Of a stretch of 64,000 nt of DNA, positions 6,484 through 15,056 are shown piece after piece. The notes beneath the pieces are model-generated. The model was not told where the DNA came from, did not search any database, and saw only the letters and a list, made by a program, of their open reading frames with translations. The DNA is from Marinobacter sp. ATCH36. Lineage in GTDB: Bacteria > Pseudomonadota > Gammaproteobacteria > Pseudomonadales > Oleiphilaceae. Position numbers and translations under genes: made by a program. The stretch lies in the NCBI RefSeq assembly GCF_023555055.1, contig NZ_JAMJPL010000007.1:62001-126000 (forward strand), read 5' to 3'. How positions within the stretch are numbered: position 1 is the first letter of the stretch; every line of letters starts with the position of its first letter.

Positions 6484-8615
6484 GCGCTCCGTGTTCTGCG
6501 TTTTCTGCCTTTTCTGCTCAGCATGGTGATACGCCGGCCCCAGAAACTGTCGGTCGGTGCCTGCCAGGCAAGCTGGTGTAGCTCCGCCAGGGCCTGCCTG
6601 TCGCGGAACAATTGGCTGAGTTCGGCACGGGACAATGCGTCGGGGCCCTCTGCGCCAAAGTGTTTCACCAGCGGCACCAGCAACTCTTCCCGCTTGGCAA
6701 GGCGGACATCCCGTGCCAGTGCCTGATGAAGCCTGTTCAGTCTGGGCCGGACCACCGCTTCTTCCACCGCTGTCAGCATGGAATCATTTCTGCTGTCGCG
6801 CCTGGCTGCGCGGGCATCCTCCAGTACTTGAACGGGCTCACGTTCTTCTGGAATGACGAGCATGCCCCATTCACGCAGCGCCTGGCCGGCGCTGACCTTA
6901 CTCAGCAGTACCGACGTGGGGGCCGCGAGCACCAGCGGAATAGCGACAGGCAGTGACCAGAGGAAAAACATCGGGTCCAGACTCCAGGCAAAAGCCGACC
7001 AACCCGCCGCAACCAGCATGCCGGGGAACTGGGTTATAAAGGCCTCCCGCCACGAGGTCTCCTGTGTACGGTTCTGGCCGGCCCAGGTCAGTGACAGGTT
7101 CAGTAAGGCACCGATCACATAACGACTATGGGCCATCATTCGTACCGGTGCGAGCAGCACGGAAACCACAATCTCTGCCAACACGCTGACAAACAGCCGA
7201 AAGGCACCACCAAACTGCCTGGCAACGCCGTGAATAACCGCGTCCAGGATGGCGAGAAATTTCGGAATGAACAGCAGCGACAGGGTACTTAACGCCAGGC
7301 CCAACGCCCATTCCGGTCGCCATTCCGGCCAGAGCGGGAATAGCCCCTGATGCCCCTCGGGGAAATAGTCGATACTGGCAACAGTCATCTGAACCGCTTC
7401 CACGGTGGTCAGGATCAGGAAAGCCAACCATAGCGGCGAGGCCATGTAAGCCATCACACCGTTCAACAGAGCCATCCGGTGGGCCAGGCGAAGGCGGCGG
7501 CCGAACAGCAGAATCCATAGATGCTGGAGATTACCCCGCGACCAGCGGTTGTCACGGGACAACTCGTCCGAAAGCGTCGGCGGAGATTCCTCAAAGCTGC
7601 TGCCAAGGCCGGGCTCCAGCCAGACTTCATAACCAGCCCTGCCCATATAGGCCGCCTCGACAAAGTCGTGGCTCATGATGGGGCCGCGAAACAGGCCGAA
7701 TCCGCGCAACTTGCGCAGGCCGCAATGGTCCATGAAGGGTTTGACCCGGATAATGGCATTGTGCCCCCAGAAGGCGGCATCCCCCATCTGAATGGCAGCA
7801 AGGCCAGTGGCAAACAGCGTGGAGTAAAGCCGGTTGGAAAACTGCTGCACCCTGGCAAACAGTGACTCGCCGTTGATAATGGAAGGAGCGGTCTGCAGTA
7901 TGCCAACGTTCGGCTCCCGCTCCATCAGCTGCACCATGCGCACTATGGTATCCGCACTGAGCAGGCTGTCCGCATCCAGGACCACCATGTAGCGATAGCA
8001 GCGACCCCAGCGGCGGAGGAAGTCTGCCACATTGCCGCTTTTGAAGTTGAGGTTCACCCGCCGGCGACGGTAGAAAAGACGCCCTTCTGCCCCAAGCTCC
8101 TGGCACAGGCGGTACCAGGTGGCCTGTTCTTCGAGCCAGACATTCGGGTCCCGACTGTCTGAGAGAATATGGAATTCAAACTGGTCCAGATGGCCGCAGC
8201 GTTCCAGGTCCTGGTATACCGCCTTGAGCCCGCTGAGTGTCCAGTGCACGGGCTCGTGATAGACCGGCATGATTATCGCCGTTTTGGCCAGCGGCGTGGC
8301 CTCCAGCGCGTCCTCTGGATGACGCTTGAGAAGGCTGTAGCGGTCGCCTCCGGCCAGCCTCAACACGAAGCCGAATATTGCCGTCCAGAAGCCCACGGCA
8401 ATCCACATGTACAGCAGGGCAAAGAGAATCAGCAGTCCGAGCTCCACCAGGGTGCCACCGTGGTAAGGCAGAACCCAGAGCAGAAAATAGCAGGCGACAA
8501 GGGTTTGTCCCACTACAAAGATGGTCAACAATAACCGCCTGAACGTAGCGGCCCTGCGCCAGCTGCCGGAACGTCTCCGGGCCAGTGTATTTGCCGCATC
8601 AGCCATGTCAGTCAT
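6480..8615 (-). CDS. opgH: Glucan glucosyltransferase H (OpgH/MdoH)
   Basis: A 711-aa inner-membrane GT2-family transferase that polymerises glucose from UDP-glucose into the beta-linked OPG backbone and moves it to the periplasm. Two membrane spans at about 25-85 precede the catalytic domain (AIIMPVYHE, the DAD motif in VVLDADSLL, GHNAIIRVKPF, and the acceptor-site NRWSRGNLQHLWIL). Several membrane segments follow. The cytoplasmic N-terminus is very short: the conserved FRRLLLTIFVVGQT region starts near residue 25, whereas in E. coli OpgH (847 aa) it starts after about 135 residues. The preceding 88-aa ORF overlaps its start by 8 bp. Confidence 0.94.
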   Translation of the reverse strand: MTDMADAANTLARRRSGSWRRAATFRRLLLTIFVVGQTLVACYFLLWVLPYHGGTLVELGLLILFALLYMWIAVGFWTAIFGFVLRLAGGDRYSLLKRHPEDALEATPLAKTAIIMPVYHEPVHWTLSGLKAVYQDLERCGHLDQFEFHILSDSRDPNVWLEEQATWYRLCQELGAEGRLFYRRRRVNLNFKSGNVADFLRRWGRCYRYMVVLDADSLLSADTIVRMVQLMEREPNVGILQTAPSIINGESLFARVQQFSNRLYSTLFATGLAAIQMGDAAFWGHNAIIRVKPFMDHCGLRKLRGFGLFRGPIMSHDFVEAAYMGRAGYEVWLEPGLGSSFEESPPTLSDELSRDNRWSRGNLQHLWILLFGRRLRLAHRMALLNGVMAYMASPLWLAFLILTTVEAVQMTVASIDYFPEGHQGLFPLWPEWRPEWALGLALSTLSLLFIPKFLAILDAVIHGVARQFGGAFRLFVSVLAEIVVSVLLAPVRMMAHSRYVIGALLNLSLTWAGQNRTQETSWREAFITQFPGMLVAAGWSAFAWSLDPMFFLWSLPVAIPLVLAAPTSVLLSKVSAGQALREWGMLVIPEEREPVQVLEDARAARRDSRNDSMLTAVEEAVVRPRLNRLHQALARDVRLAKREELLVPLVKHFGAEGPDALSRAELSQLFRDRQALAELHQLAWQAPTDSFWGRRITMLSRKGRKRRTRSA

Positions 8616-8874
8616 ATCCGATAGATCCGCGTTTCAGCGTTGGGTTGGCTTCCGGAATGCTTTCAGAAGGATGCTCGAAATAATCGGGAATACTGGCGAT
8701 ACACCGGGCAGGTAGGTCCGGGCCCGCACCTTCGGCAAGTGCCGATTCCACAAGGCGAAGGGCCTGCCGGCAGGTGTCCGTTGTCAGCACAACACCATCG
8801 TCACCCAGATAGGCCAACACGCGTTCCAGGGCCTGCTGGCACAGGATTTCCGGCATATCCAGGACGCCTGTCAT
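8608..8874 (-). CDS. Small protein between opgG and opgH, possibly the detached N-terminal tail of OpgH
   Basis: An 88-aa soluble, acidic product of no recognised family. Its ATG overlaps the opgG stop (ATGA) and its stop overlaps the opgH start by 8 bp, so it is almost certainly translated in the operon. It starts MTGVLDMPEILCQQ and ends with NPTLKRGSIGYD. That tail loosely resembles the Pro-x-x-Lys-Arg-x-Ser-Met/Ile segment just before the first membrane span of long OpgH proteins, and the OpgH encoded next door lacks this region. The relation to OpgH is an inference from a short match and from position. Confidence 0.7.
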   Translation of the reverse strand: MTGVLDMPEILCQQALERVLAYLGDDGVVLTTDTCRQALRLVESALAEGAGPDLPARCIASIPDYFEHPSESIPEANPTLKRGSIGYD

Positions 8875-10421
8875 GATCCACCCTGTCGAATCCTGGCAGC
8901 CTGCGATAGCGAATAGGTCCAGACCTCCGTCAGGGGCTTGTCGTCGAGCAGCAACTGGCCGCGGAAAACCGGATGCTCTCCGTTACCCGGGCGCACCAGC
9001 ATGGACAGGCGCCAGTTGTTATCCGCTGCTATGTACTCTACAAAATGCTCAATGATTTCAGCACCGTCGCTACCGCTTCCCTCACTAACGTTGCTGACCA
9101 CCGCCGCATCCGGTTTGAGTGCGTCCAGTGGTCCGCCAGCAAAATCCACGATAATGCGGTATGCTTTCTCCGCATTCCCACCGCCGATGCGGTTACCATC
9201 CCCCACATACGTTTTCATCGCCCGCCCGGTGTCCTGACCAGCCACGTCGCGGCTACCAATGCTGAGCGTATAGGCAATTTTATGGTGAGACCCCGCGCTC
9301 GCCTCTTCTTTCGGTTGCCAGAAAGCGACGATGTTGTCGTTGGTTTCCGAGTTCGTGGGTATCTCCACCAATACTACCTCACCTCCGGACCAGCCCGGCC
9401 GGGGTGATACCCACGCGCTGGGGCGCAAATCGTATCGGGCTTCTGCATCCTCAAAGTCATGAAAGGCAGTGTCTCTCTGGATAAGGCCAAATCCGCCCAG
9501 GCGATTCACCTGCAGGTAATTGAGGCTAAGACGTGAGGGATTGACCAGAGGGCGCCATAACCACTCGCCACTGCCCGCGTCGTGGATCAGCAAGCCATCC
9601 GAGTCATGAACCTGCGGCCGCCACTCCCCCACTGGCCGCTCGGTATTCTCGCCGTAATAAAACATGGAGGTGAGTGGTGCGAGGCCCGGCAGTCGCACTG
9701 CGTTTCGAAAAAACAGCTCGGCCGTGACGTCGATTCGGGTGGTTTGCCCAGGCTGTATATCGAAGCGGTAAGCCCCGGCAACACTGGGCCCGTTCAGCAA
9801 CCCGTAAATTCGCATACGATCACTGTTGCCACCGGGCCGTTCAAGCCAGAACTCAACAAAGGCGGGAAACTCTTCGCCAGAGGGAAGGCCGGTATTTACG
9901 GCTATACCTCTCGCCGACAGACCGAACCGGTTGCCCGCCCCGACTCCCCGGAAGTAACTCGCTCCGGCAAAAACCAGAAACTGATTCTGTTCCGTTTCCT
10001 CCCCGAGAGGATAGGTGAGTTTAAAACCGGCATGGCCGAGATCGGCGGGAATTCGCCTGGCCAGGTCACCGGGAAAGCTATACGCGGCTTTGTCAAAGGA
10101 AATAGGGCGGACCCCATTGGCATCAATCTCGTTGAGCGCTACGGTGTGGGTATAGAAATTCCCTGGCGGAACCATCATGACGTGAAAACGGGAACGCCCT
10201 TCCCGCCAGAGACTGGCCTCCGGGTTGAATCGAATTGCCTGGTAATCCCGGTAATCCAGGGCTCTGAGGAATCCGGGCACCTCGGGTGGCGGATTGTACT
10301 TTCCTTCGGCCAGGGCCCTCGCCCTGTTGACCACCTCTTCAAACTCGAAAGCCCGGGCCGAAACGGTGTAGAGAAAACACGGCAATATAAGCAGTGTCAG
10401 CAATCCTGTCCCTGAGCGCAT
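8871..10421 (-). CDS. opgG: Periplasmic glucan biosynthesis protein OpgG (MdoG)
   Basis: A 516-aa periplasmic protein needed for backbone formation of osmoregulated periplasmic glucans. A Sec signal peptide covers about residues 1-24 (hydrophobic LLTLLILPCFLYTVSARA, then FEFEEV). Family landmarks: DYRDYQAIRFNPEASLWR near residue 55, ASYFRGVGAGNRFGLSARG, and EWLWRPLVNPSRLSLNYL. It is the first gene of the operon opgG-88aa-opgH-opgD-permease, with stop/start overlaps throughout. Its length is close to E. coli OpgG (511 aa). Confidence 0.94.
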   Translation of the reverse strand: MRSGTGLLTLLILPCFLYTVSARAFEFEEVVNRARALAEGKYNPPPEVPGFLRALDYRDYQAIRFNPEASLWREGRSRFHVMMVPPGNFYTHTVALNEIDANGVRPISFDKAAYSFPGDLARRIPADLGHAGFKLTYPLGEETEQNQFLVFAGASYFRGVGAGNRFGLSARGIAVNTGLPSGEEFPAFVEFWLERPGGNSDRMRIYGLLNGPSVAGAYRFDIQPGQTTRIDVTAELFFRNAVRLPGLAPLTSMFYYGENTERPVGEWRPQVHDSDGLLIHDAGSGEWLWRPLVNPSRLSLNYLQVNRLGGFGLIQRDTAFHDFEDAEARYDLRPSAWVSPRPGWSGGEVVLVEIPTNSETNDNIVAFWQPKEEASAGSHHKIAYTLSIGSRDVAGQDTGRAMKTYVGDGNRIGGGNAEKAYRIIVDFAGGPLDALKPDAAVVSNVSEGSGSDGAEIIEHFVEYIAADNNWRLSMLVRPGNGEHPVFRGQLLLDDKPLTEVWTYSLSQAARIRQGGS

Positions 10422-10511
10422 GGTTCTCCGACCTTTAGCCGTCCCTTTGAGCTATTAATGTAGCACCTGCGGCGGAAACTTACTCAAGTGACAACTTTGT
10501 AAGGCTGGGAA

Positions 10512-11687
10512 TCAGATCCCCATGGACAGCGAGAACCGCACGTCCGGATGGTCGGGCATTGTCATGGCCGTGCTTGATGTGCGAAGCATCCGGCCTACGC
10601 TGACGTTGGCGGTGAAGGCCCTGCCCTGCATCTTCAGGGAGACCTGGCCCGCACTGGCCTTGCCGTGACGGTTGGCCTGAGCCGCTGAATACGGAACCCA
10701 GCCCTGAAGTACGGCGAAGTTTATACTGGACAATACACCGTCAACGAATGGCATGGGCCAGGCGGGGCTGGCGGTATCCAGCCGCAGCCAGCCACCCCTG
10801 ATCACGGCAACCGACTGACCGTTGAAGCCGGTCAACATGGACGGGCCCGCAACCGTCAGATACTCGGAGCCCGGAAGGTCTTCATCCGCAAACTGATACC
10901 GGCCCTTGACCCGCAAGTTCCACTGGAACAGCTCATGCTCCACAGAGGCGGACATGGCCACCTTGTAAAAATCCCCCTCCTCTGAGGTATCGTCTTGCAT
11001 CGGGTAGTCGGTTGCCTGGGATTCGCGACCACGCAACGCGAGCATACGGGTGTTGGCGAAAAGCCCGCCCCACAGTTCATAGCCACCATTTGCTTCCAGG
11101 CCAAGGGTTGAAAGCTGGTAACGGGATTCGGAAACCAGACTGCTTTCCTTGAAAGATTCACTGTCACGCCCCCGATGTTGGGCGATTCCGCCAAAGGCCA
11201 TGCCGAACCGCGAAAACAGGGGCCGGCTGATGCCGAAGCCCATAACACGGGATTCACCACTGGCGTTAAAGCGGCGGCTACCATTACTTGCCGCGTGGTC
11301 GTAACGGGACCTCCCCGCCTCGATCCGAACCCGGTTCGCTCCTGCCGGAAAACGATAGCGAAACGATGCAGCGCTGGAGTCAGTATCGTTCTTGTAGGAC
11401 CGGGCATCGCGGTAGTCGAACCCGATGGCATCGTTCTGGCCGATGAGTCTGTCTGCTGCGACACCCACTGATCCGTCGATACCATCACTGTTCAGTGCCG
11501 TCTTGCCGGAGAACTTCAGCCGCGACCGCAACCAGTGCTCGCGCTCTTCCTTGAACGCGTCCGCACTGCCAACAAAATTAGCGGCATAGGGCTGCCAGCC
11601 GTTTCGAAGCCAGGAGCCGTTTTCTCCGGCGTAGAGAGATTGGCTGATAATGCACCAGGTCAGTGCAATCAACAGAAATAATTTCAA
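10512..11687 (-). CDS. Outer-membrane beta-barrel protein, ShlB/FhaC-like barrel without POTRA domains
   Basis: A 391-aa exported protein with a Sec signal peptide (MKLFLLIALTWCIISQSLYA, cleavage near 20). The rest alternates polar and hydrophobic residues as in an outer-membrane barrel, with many Gly/Tyr/Arg strands such as FRYRFPAGANRVRIEAGRS. The C-terminal part (QVSLKMQGRAFTANVSVGR, ending VRFSLSMGI) resembles the last strands of two-partner-secretion TpsB barrels and ends with an aromatic-rich terminal strand. There are no POTRA repeats, so it is not a complete TpsB transporter. It is co-directional with opgG, 90 bp upstream of it. Function unknown; a role in glucan or surface-polymer passage is speculative. 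Confidence 0.7.
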   Translation of the reverse strand: MKLFLLIALTWCIISQSLYAGENGSWLRNGWQPYAANFVGSADAFKEEREHWLRSRLKFSGKTALNSDGIDGSVGVAADRLIGQNDAIGFDYRDARSYKNDTDSSAASFRYRFPAGANRVRIEAGRSRYDHAASNGSRRFNASGESRVMGFGISRPLFSRFGMAFGGIAQHRGRDSESFKESSLVSESRYQLSTLGLEANGGYELWGGLFANTRMLALRGRESQATDYPMQDDTSEEGDFYKVAMSASVEHELFQWNLRVKGRYQFADEDLPGSEYLTVAGPSMLTGFNGQSVAVIRGGWLRLDTASPAWPMPFVDGVLSSINFAVLQGWVPYSAAQANRHGKASAGQVSLKMQGRAFTANVSVGRMLRTSSTAMTMPDHPDVRFSLSMGI

Positions 11688-12024
11688 TGGTCAGGAACCT
11701 GCGCCTGGAATTCTGAAGAAATTTTCATAGTGGGGAATGTATTGCATCGGCAGCCACAATTCCAGCGGCTGTTGCCAAACTTTACAAATGAAATATGTAT
11801 ATTTTACAGTCAGTTATATTGTTATTTGAATGTTTTTTCTATGTAAATCAACAGGCAACACCAACGGTGATCAGTTTCCCCTTTTTACCAATCTCTACAT
11901 TTCAGTACCGGGGCCTCCATTTAGGCCAACAACTTGGTTACACTTGGCACACTTCGTGAGTCAGCCTGCAAGGATGACTGACTCACCAAAGGCTGCGACC
12001 AAAGCGAATATAAGGACGAACGTT
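11688..12024. other. AT-rich intergenic region upstream of galU
   Basis: A 337-bp gap between the divergent barrel gene and galU. The part around 11780-11850 is strongly AT-rich and probably carries promoters for both directions, but no convincing -35/-10 pair could be fixed. An inverted repeat GTGAGTCAG (11956-11964) / CTGACTCAC (11978-11986) with a 13-nt spacer lies 38 bases before the galU ATG and could form a leader hairpin. No coding potential was recognised. Confidence 0.5.
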
Positions 12025-12861
12025 ATGATCAAGAAGTGCCTCTTCCCAGTTGCCGGCTACGGCACCCGTTTTCTTCCGGCCACCAAGGCCATGCCCAAGG
12101 AAATCCTGCCGATTGTAAACAAGCCACTTGTGCAGTACGGGGTGGAAGAAGCCGCTGAAGCCGGCGTTCATGAGTTCGGGTTTGTTACCGGCCGGGGCAA
12201 GCGTGCCATTGAAGACCACTTCGACATCAGCTACGAGCTGGAACACCAGATTGCCGGTTCAGGCAAGGAAGACCTGCTTAACTCCATTCGCGAGCTGATC
12301 GACAACAACTCCTTTGCCTTTACCCGCCAGAATGAAATGAAAGGCCTGGGCCACGCCATCCTGACCGGTCGCAACCTGGTGGGCGACAGCCCCTTTGCAG
12401 TGGTGCTGGCGGATGACTTCTGCGTCGCGGACAGCGATGGCGAGGGTGTTCTGGCTCAGATGGTCAAGCTCTACAACCAGTTCCGCTGCTCTATTGTGGC
12501 CATTGAAGAAGTGCCGGAAGACGAAACCCACAAGTACGGTGTGATTGCCGGGGAATCCATGAAGGATGGCCTGTACCGAATTACCGACATGGTTGAAAAA
12601 CCCGCGCCTGAAGACGCCCCCAGCAACCTGGCTATCATCGGCCGCTACATCCTGACACCGGATATTTTCGACATCATTGAGCGCACGCCTGCGGGCAAGA
12701 ACGGTGAGGTCCAGATTACCGACGCGCTGCTGGAACAGGCAAAGAACGGTTGCGTTCTGGCTTACAAGTTCAAGGGGCGTCGCTTTGACTGCGGAAGCAT
12801 TGATGGTTTTGTGGAAGCCACCAACTACGTTTACGAGAATATCTACAAGAAAGCGAAGTAA
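12025..12861 (+). CDS. galU: UTP-glucose-1-phosphate uridylyltransferase (GalU)
   Basis: Makes UDP-glucose from UTP and glucose 1-phosphate in the cytoplasm. The 278-aa product has the nucleotidyltransferase signature FPVAGYGTRFLPATKAMPKE at the N-terminus, KPLVQYGVEEA, and the ADDFCV metal-binding region. The frame is open upstream to 11830, but the ATG at 12025 (MIKKCLFPVAGYG) is chosen because it matches the family N-terminus and has AAGGA 8 bases upstream. UDP-glucose made here feeds OpgH, Ugd (46724-48067) and GalE (48119-49102). Confidence 0.96.
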   Translation: MIKKCLFPVAGYGTRFLPATKAMPKEILPIVNKPLVQYGVEEAAEAGVHEFGFVTGRGKRAIEDHFDISYELEHQIAGSGKEDLLNSIRELIDNNSFAFTRQNEMKGLGHAILTGRNLVGDSPFAVVLADDFCVADSDGEGVLAQMVKLYNQFRCSIVAIEEVPEDETHKYGVIAGESMKDGLYRITDMVEKPAPEDAPSNLAIIGRYILTPDIFDIIERTPAGKNGEVQITDALLEQAKNGCVLAYKFKGRRFDCGSIDGFVEATNYVYENIYKKAK

Positions 12862-12866
12862 GGGAG

Positions 12867-13115
12867 TTATTTACCCAATATCTGCAGAACCATGCGCCGG
12901 TTTTCAGTCGAGGTTTTCCGGAACCGGCGCAGCAATTCCACCTCTTCCTCCGACAGCTGGATACGGTCTATTTCCTGTTCAAGCTCCTTCAGTGCCGCTG
13001 ACAGGTCATCGCCATCACTGAATGCCAGGCCCGGCAGTTCCAGTTGGCCGTTGTCTCCTCTGTCCTCCAGTTCCAGCAGGCGTTCCAGGGGTTTTTGCGT
13101 TTTCAGGTACCGCAT
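12867..13115 (-). CDS. Conserved-looking small protein of unknown function
   Basis: An 82-aa acidic, helical protein, convergent with galU (5 bp between stop codons). It begins MRYLKTQKPLERLLELED and contains a Glu-rich predicted helix QLSEEEVELLRRFRKTS, then ENRRMVLQIL. That C-terminal pattern resembles the tail helix of some Xre-type regulators, but no DNA-binding helix is present. Judged real because it fills the gap, uses normal codons and starts at a clear ATG. No function can be assigned. Confidence 0.6.
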   Translation of the reverse strand: MRYLKTQKPLERLLELEDRGDNGQLELPGLAFSDGDDLSAALKELEQEIDRIQLSEEEVELLRRFRKTSTENRRMVLQILGK

Positions 13116-13216
13116 AAGGAATGTCCCCAGCCGGGTTTCTGAAGGCTTGACTATGCTGACAGTGAATCAAACCGGAAATCTAACGTACATATAGCTTTAC
13201 ACACAATCCATCTATA

Positions 13217-14119
13217 ATGAATCCACCAGCAACGGAATTACTCGGCATGGCGGCACAAATACTGGATAAAAACACGGCCTGGACGTTGATTCTGGAGGCC
13301 GTGGACCGCAGCAACACCACACTCCCGTTACCGGGCAGTGATGTCCCGGCACTGGATCTCGGGAGTGATGGTGCCTGGCAACTCCGGCTTCACGCCGATG
13401 CGGACGCAAGGAACCTGTTGTCGGTTTTCCTGCCCCTGTGCCGCCCCCTTGCACGAGAAGCACCGCCCCGGGTAGTCGGCCAGATGGGACAAAGCCTGGA
13501 TGGCCGCATAGCCACAGTTACCGGTGCTTCGAAGTTTATTAATGGTGACGACGGCATAACACACCTGCACCGCCTCAGGGCCGTGTCCGAGGCTGTTATC
13601 GTCGGCGCCGGCACCGCTGCCACGGATAACCCCCGGCTTACTGTTCGCAAAACCACGGGCGCAAATCCGGTGCGGGTGGTGATTGACCGCAACCGGCGGG
13701 TACCGGAAGACCATCACCTGTTCAGCGATGAGGCATCGCCCACCCTGCGACTGGTTGCCGGTGAATACCGGCGCGGAAACAAACTCACACCACGGCACGG
13801 GGTTACGGAAGTGCCCTGTCTCGGAACCGATGAAACCACGAAACCTGCTCATATACTGGCGGTTCTCGGCGACTTTGGCCTACGCAAAATCTTTGTGGAA
13901 GGTGGCGGGCTGACAGTGTCGGAATTCCTTAACGCGGATCTTCTGGACCGGCTCCATGTAATGGTTGCCCCGATGATTATCGGCAGCGGCCGCCCTGCCT
14001 TTTCGCTTCCGGAAATCAGCCATCTCGGCAGTGCCCTGCGCCCCCGGGCACAGATGGTGGATCTTGGTAGTGATATGCTGTTTGATCTGGATTTCAGCCG
14101 GCAGGCTGACGGCCAGTGA
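13217..14119 (+). CDS. RibD C-terminal (dihydrofolate-reductase-like) reductase, stand-alone
   Basis: A 300-aa protein made of an N-terminal segment of about 80 residues with no recognised motif, followed by a complete RibD_C/DHFR-fold domain. Signatures: GQSLDGRIAT (93-100), SKFINGDDG, HLHRLRAVSEAVIVGAGT, DNPRLTVR, NPVRVVIDR and KIFVEGGG. There is no RibD deaminase domain. Riboflavin synthesis uses this fold to reduce the ribose of a pyrimidine; related proteins reduce pteridine-like substrates. Context with a pterin-synthase-like gene (16958-17356) suggests a special substrate rather than riboflavin. A second possible start is the ATG at 13247. The gene converges with the next one, overlapping it by 26 bp. 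Confidence 0.85.
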   Translation: MNPPATELLGMAAQILDKNTAWTLILEAVDRSNTTLPLPGSDVPALDLGSDGAWQLRLHADADARNLLSVFLPLCRPLAREAPPRVVGQMGQSLDGRIATVTGASKFINGDDGITHLHRLRAVSEAVIVGAGTAATDNPRLTVRKTTGANPVRVVIDRNRRVPEDHHLFSDEASPTLRLVAGEYRRGNKLTPRHGVTEVPCLGTDETTKPAHILAVLGDFGLRKIFVEGGGLTVSEFLNADLLDRLHVMVAPMIIGSGRPAFSLPEISHLGSALRPRAQMVDLGSDMLFDLDFSRQADGQ

Positions 14120-15056
14120 CGATGAACAGTACGCCGGGTAAACTTGAAATCAGAACCGCCAGCCCGTAGCCAACGCTCAACGCCACACCCTGCTCTGGAG
14201 GCAATCCGACCAGCGGCCATAACAGTGCTGCAGCGCCCTCACGTACTCCCCAGCCTGCCACGCTGAGGGGAATCGCCATTGCCAGCAACAACAGACTGCA
14301 AAGCGCCATCAGGGTTGCCAGCTCAAGAAGTCCCGTCCAGTACCCGGCTCCCAGCGCGAGCAACGCAAATACCCCCAGATAGGTTGCCACCACCACAGCG
14401 GAGGACCCCGCCTGCACCAGAATCGCAGGCCAGCTCAGCAATGCTGTGCGAATATCGCGACGCAATGCCTGTACATACCCCCTGCCGCGCGCCCACAGCC
14501 GGCCAACCGCTCCCAGTAAGATCAGAGCAGCGACCACCACGCCCGCGGCAACCGCACCCAGATCGGTAATAAAACCTGCGACTCGTCCCTGATGCAGTGC
14601 CAGCCAGGCCCCCAGCCCCATAGCAACGGAGATCATCACCACCTGGCCGGAAAGCCGCTCGATGATCACCGCGTGGACAGCCTTCAGCCTGGCACCGGAG
14701 TCCTGGCTATGGCGCCAGGCCCGGTTAACGTCTCCGAGCACACCGCCCGGCAATACCTGATTGAGGAACGTTGCCAGATAGTACTCGCGCGCCGCCATCA
14801 CAAAGGGCAATGAGATGGACAGCCGTCCGGCGGTGTAGCGCCAGCGCCAGGCCGACACCAGAACCTGAAGCACCGAGATCACCATTGCCGCCAGCAGAAT
14901 CGGCAGCGAGAAACGGCGAAGCTCCTGCCAGATAGCGGAGATATCCAGAAAAGTGACCGTCGCCAGCAACAGCAGCAGGGTTAGAATCCATCGCAACCAG
15001 GTGGGCACTTGGCTTCGGGACACGTCAGCGGTAGCCTTCGTAAGCGGGCCAGGCAA
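14094..15056 (-). CDS. Lysylphosphatidylglycerol-synthase transmembrane domain (UPF0104/AglD-like) membrane protein
   Basis: A 320-aa inner-membrane protein with about eight hydrophobic spans, of the LPG_synthase_TM family (PF03706). Family patterns: TFLNQVLPGGVLGDVNRAW, IIERLSGQ, and PLSVAGWGVREGAAALL. Members act as flippases or lipid-handling subunits beside glycosyltransferases; the soluble aminoacyl-transferase domain of MprF is absent. Its start overlaps the end of the upstream glycosyltransferase-methyltransferase gene by 32 bp; a GTG at 15023 is an alternative start. It is the last gene of the minus-strand half of the 13.2-19.8 kb cluster and may flip or gate the glycosylated product. 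Confidence 0.85.
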   Translation of the reverse strand: MPGPLTKATADVSRSQVPTWLRWILTLLLLLATVTFLDISAIWQELRRFSLPILLAAMVISVLQVLVSAWRWRYTAGRLSISLPFVMAAREYYLATFLNQVLPGGVLGDVNRAWRHSQDSGARLKAVHAVIIERLSGQVVMISVAMGLGAWLALHQGRVAGFITDLGAVAAGVVVAALILLGAVGRLWARGRGYVQALRRDIRTALLSWPAILVQAGSSAVVVATYLGVFALLALGAGYWTGLLELATLMALCSLLLLAMAIPLSVAGWGVREGAAALLWPLVGLPPEQGVALSVGYGLAVLISSLPGVLFIVTGRQPAG

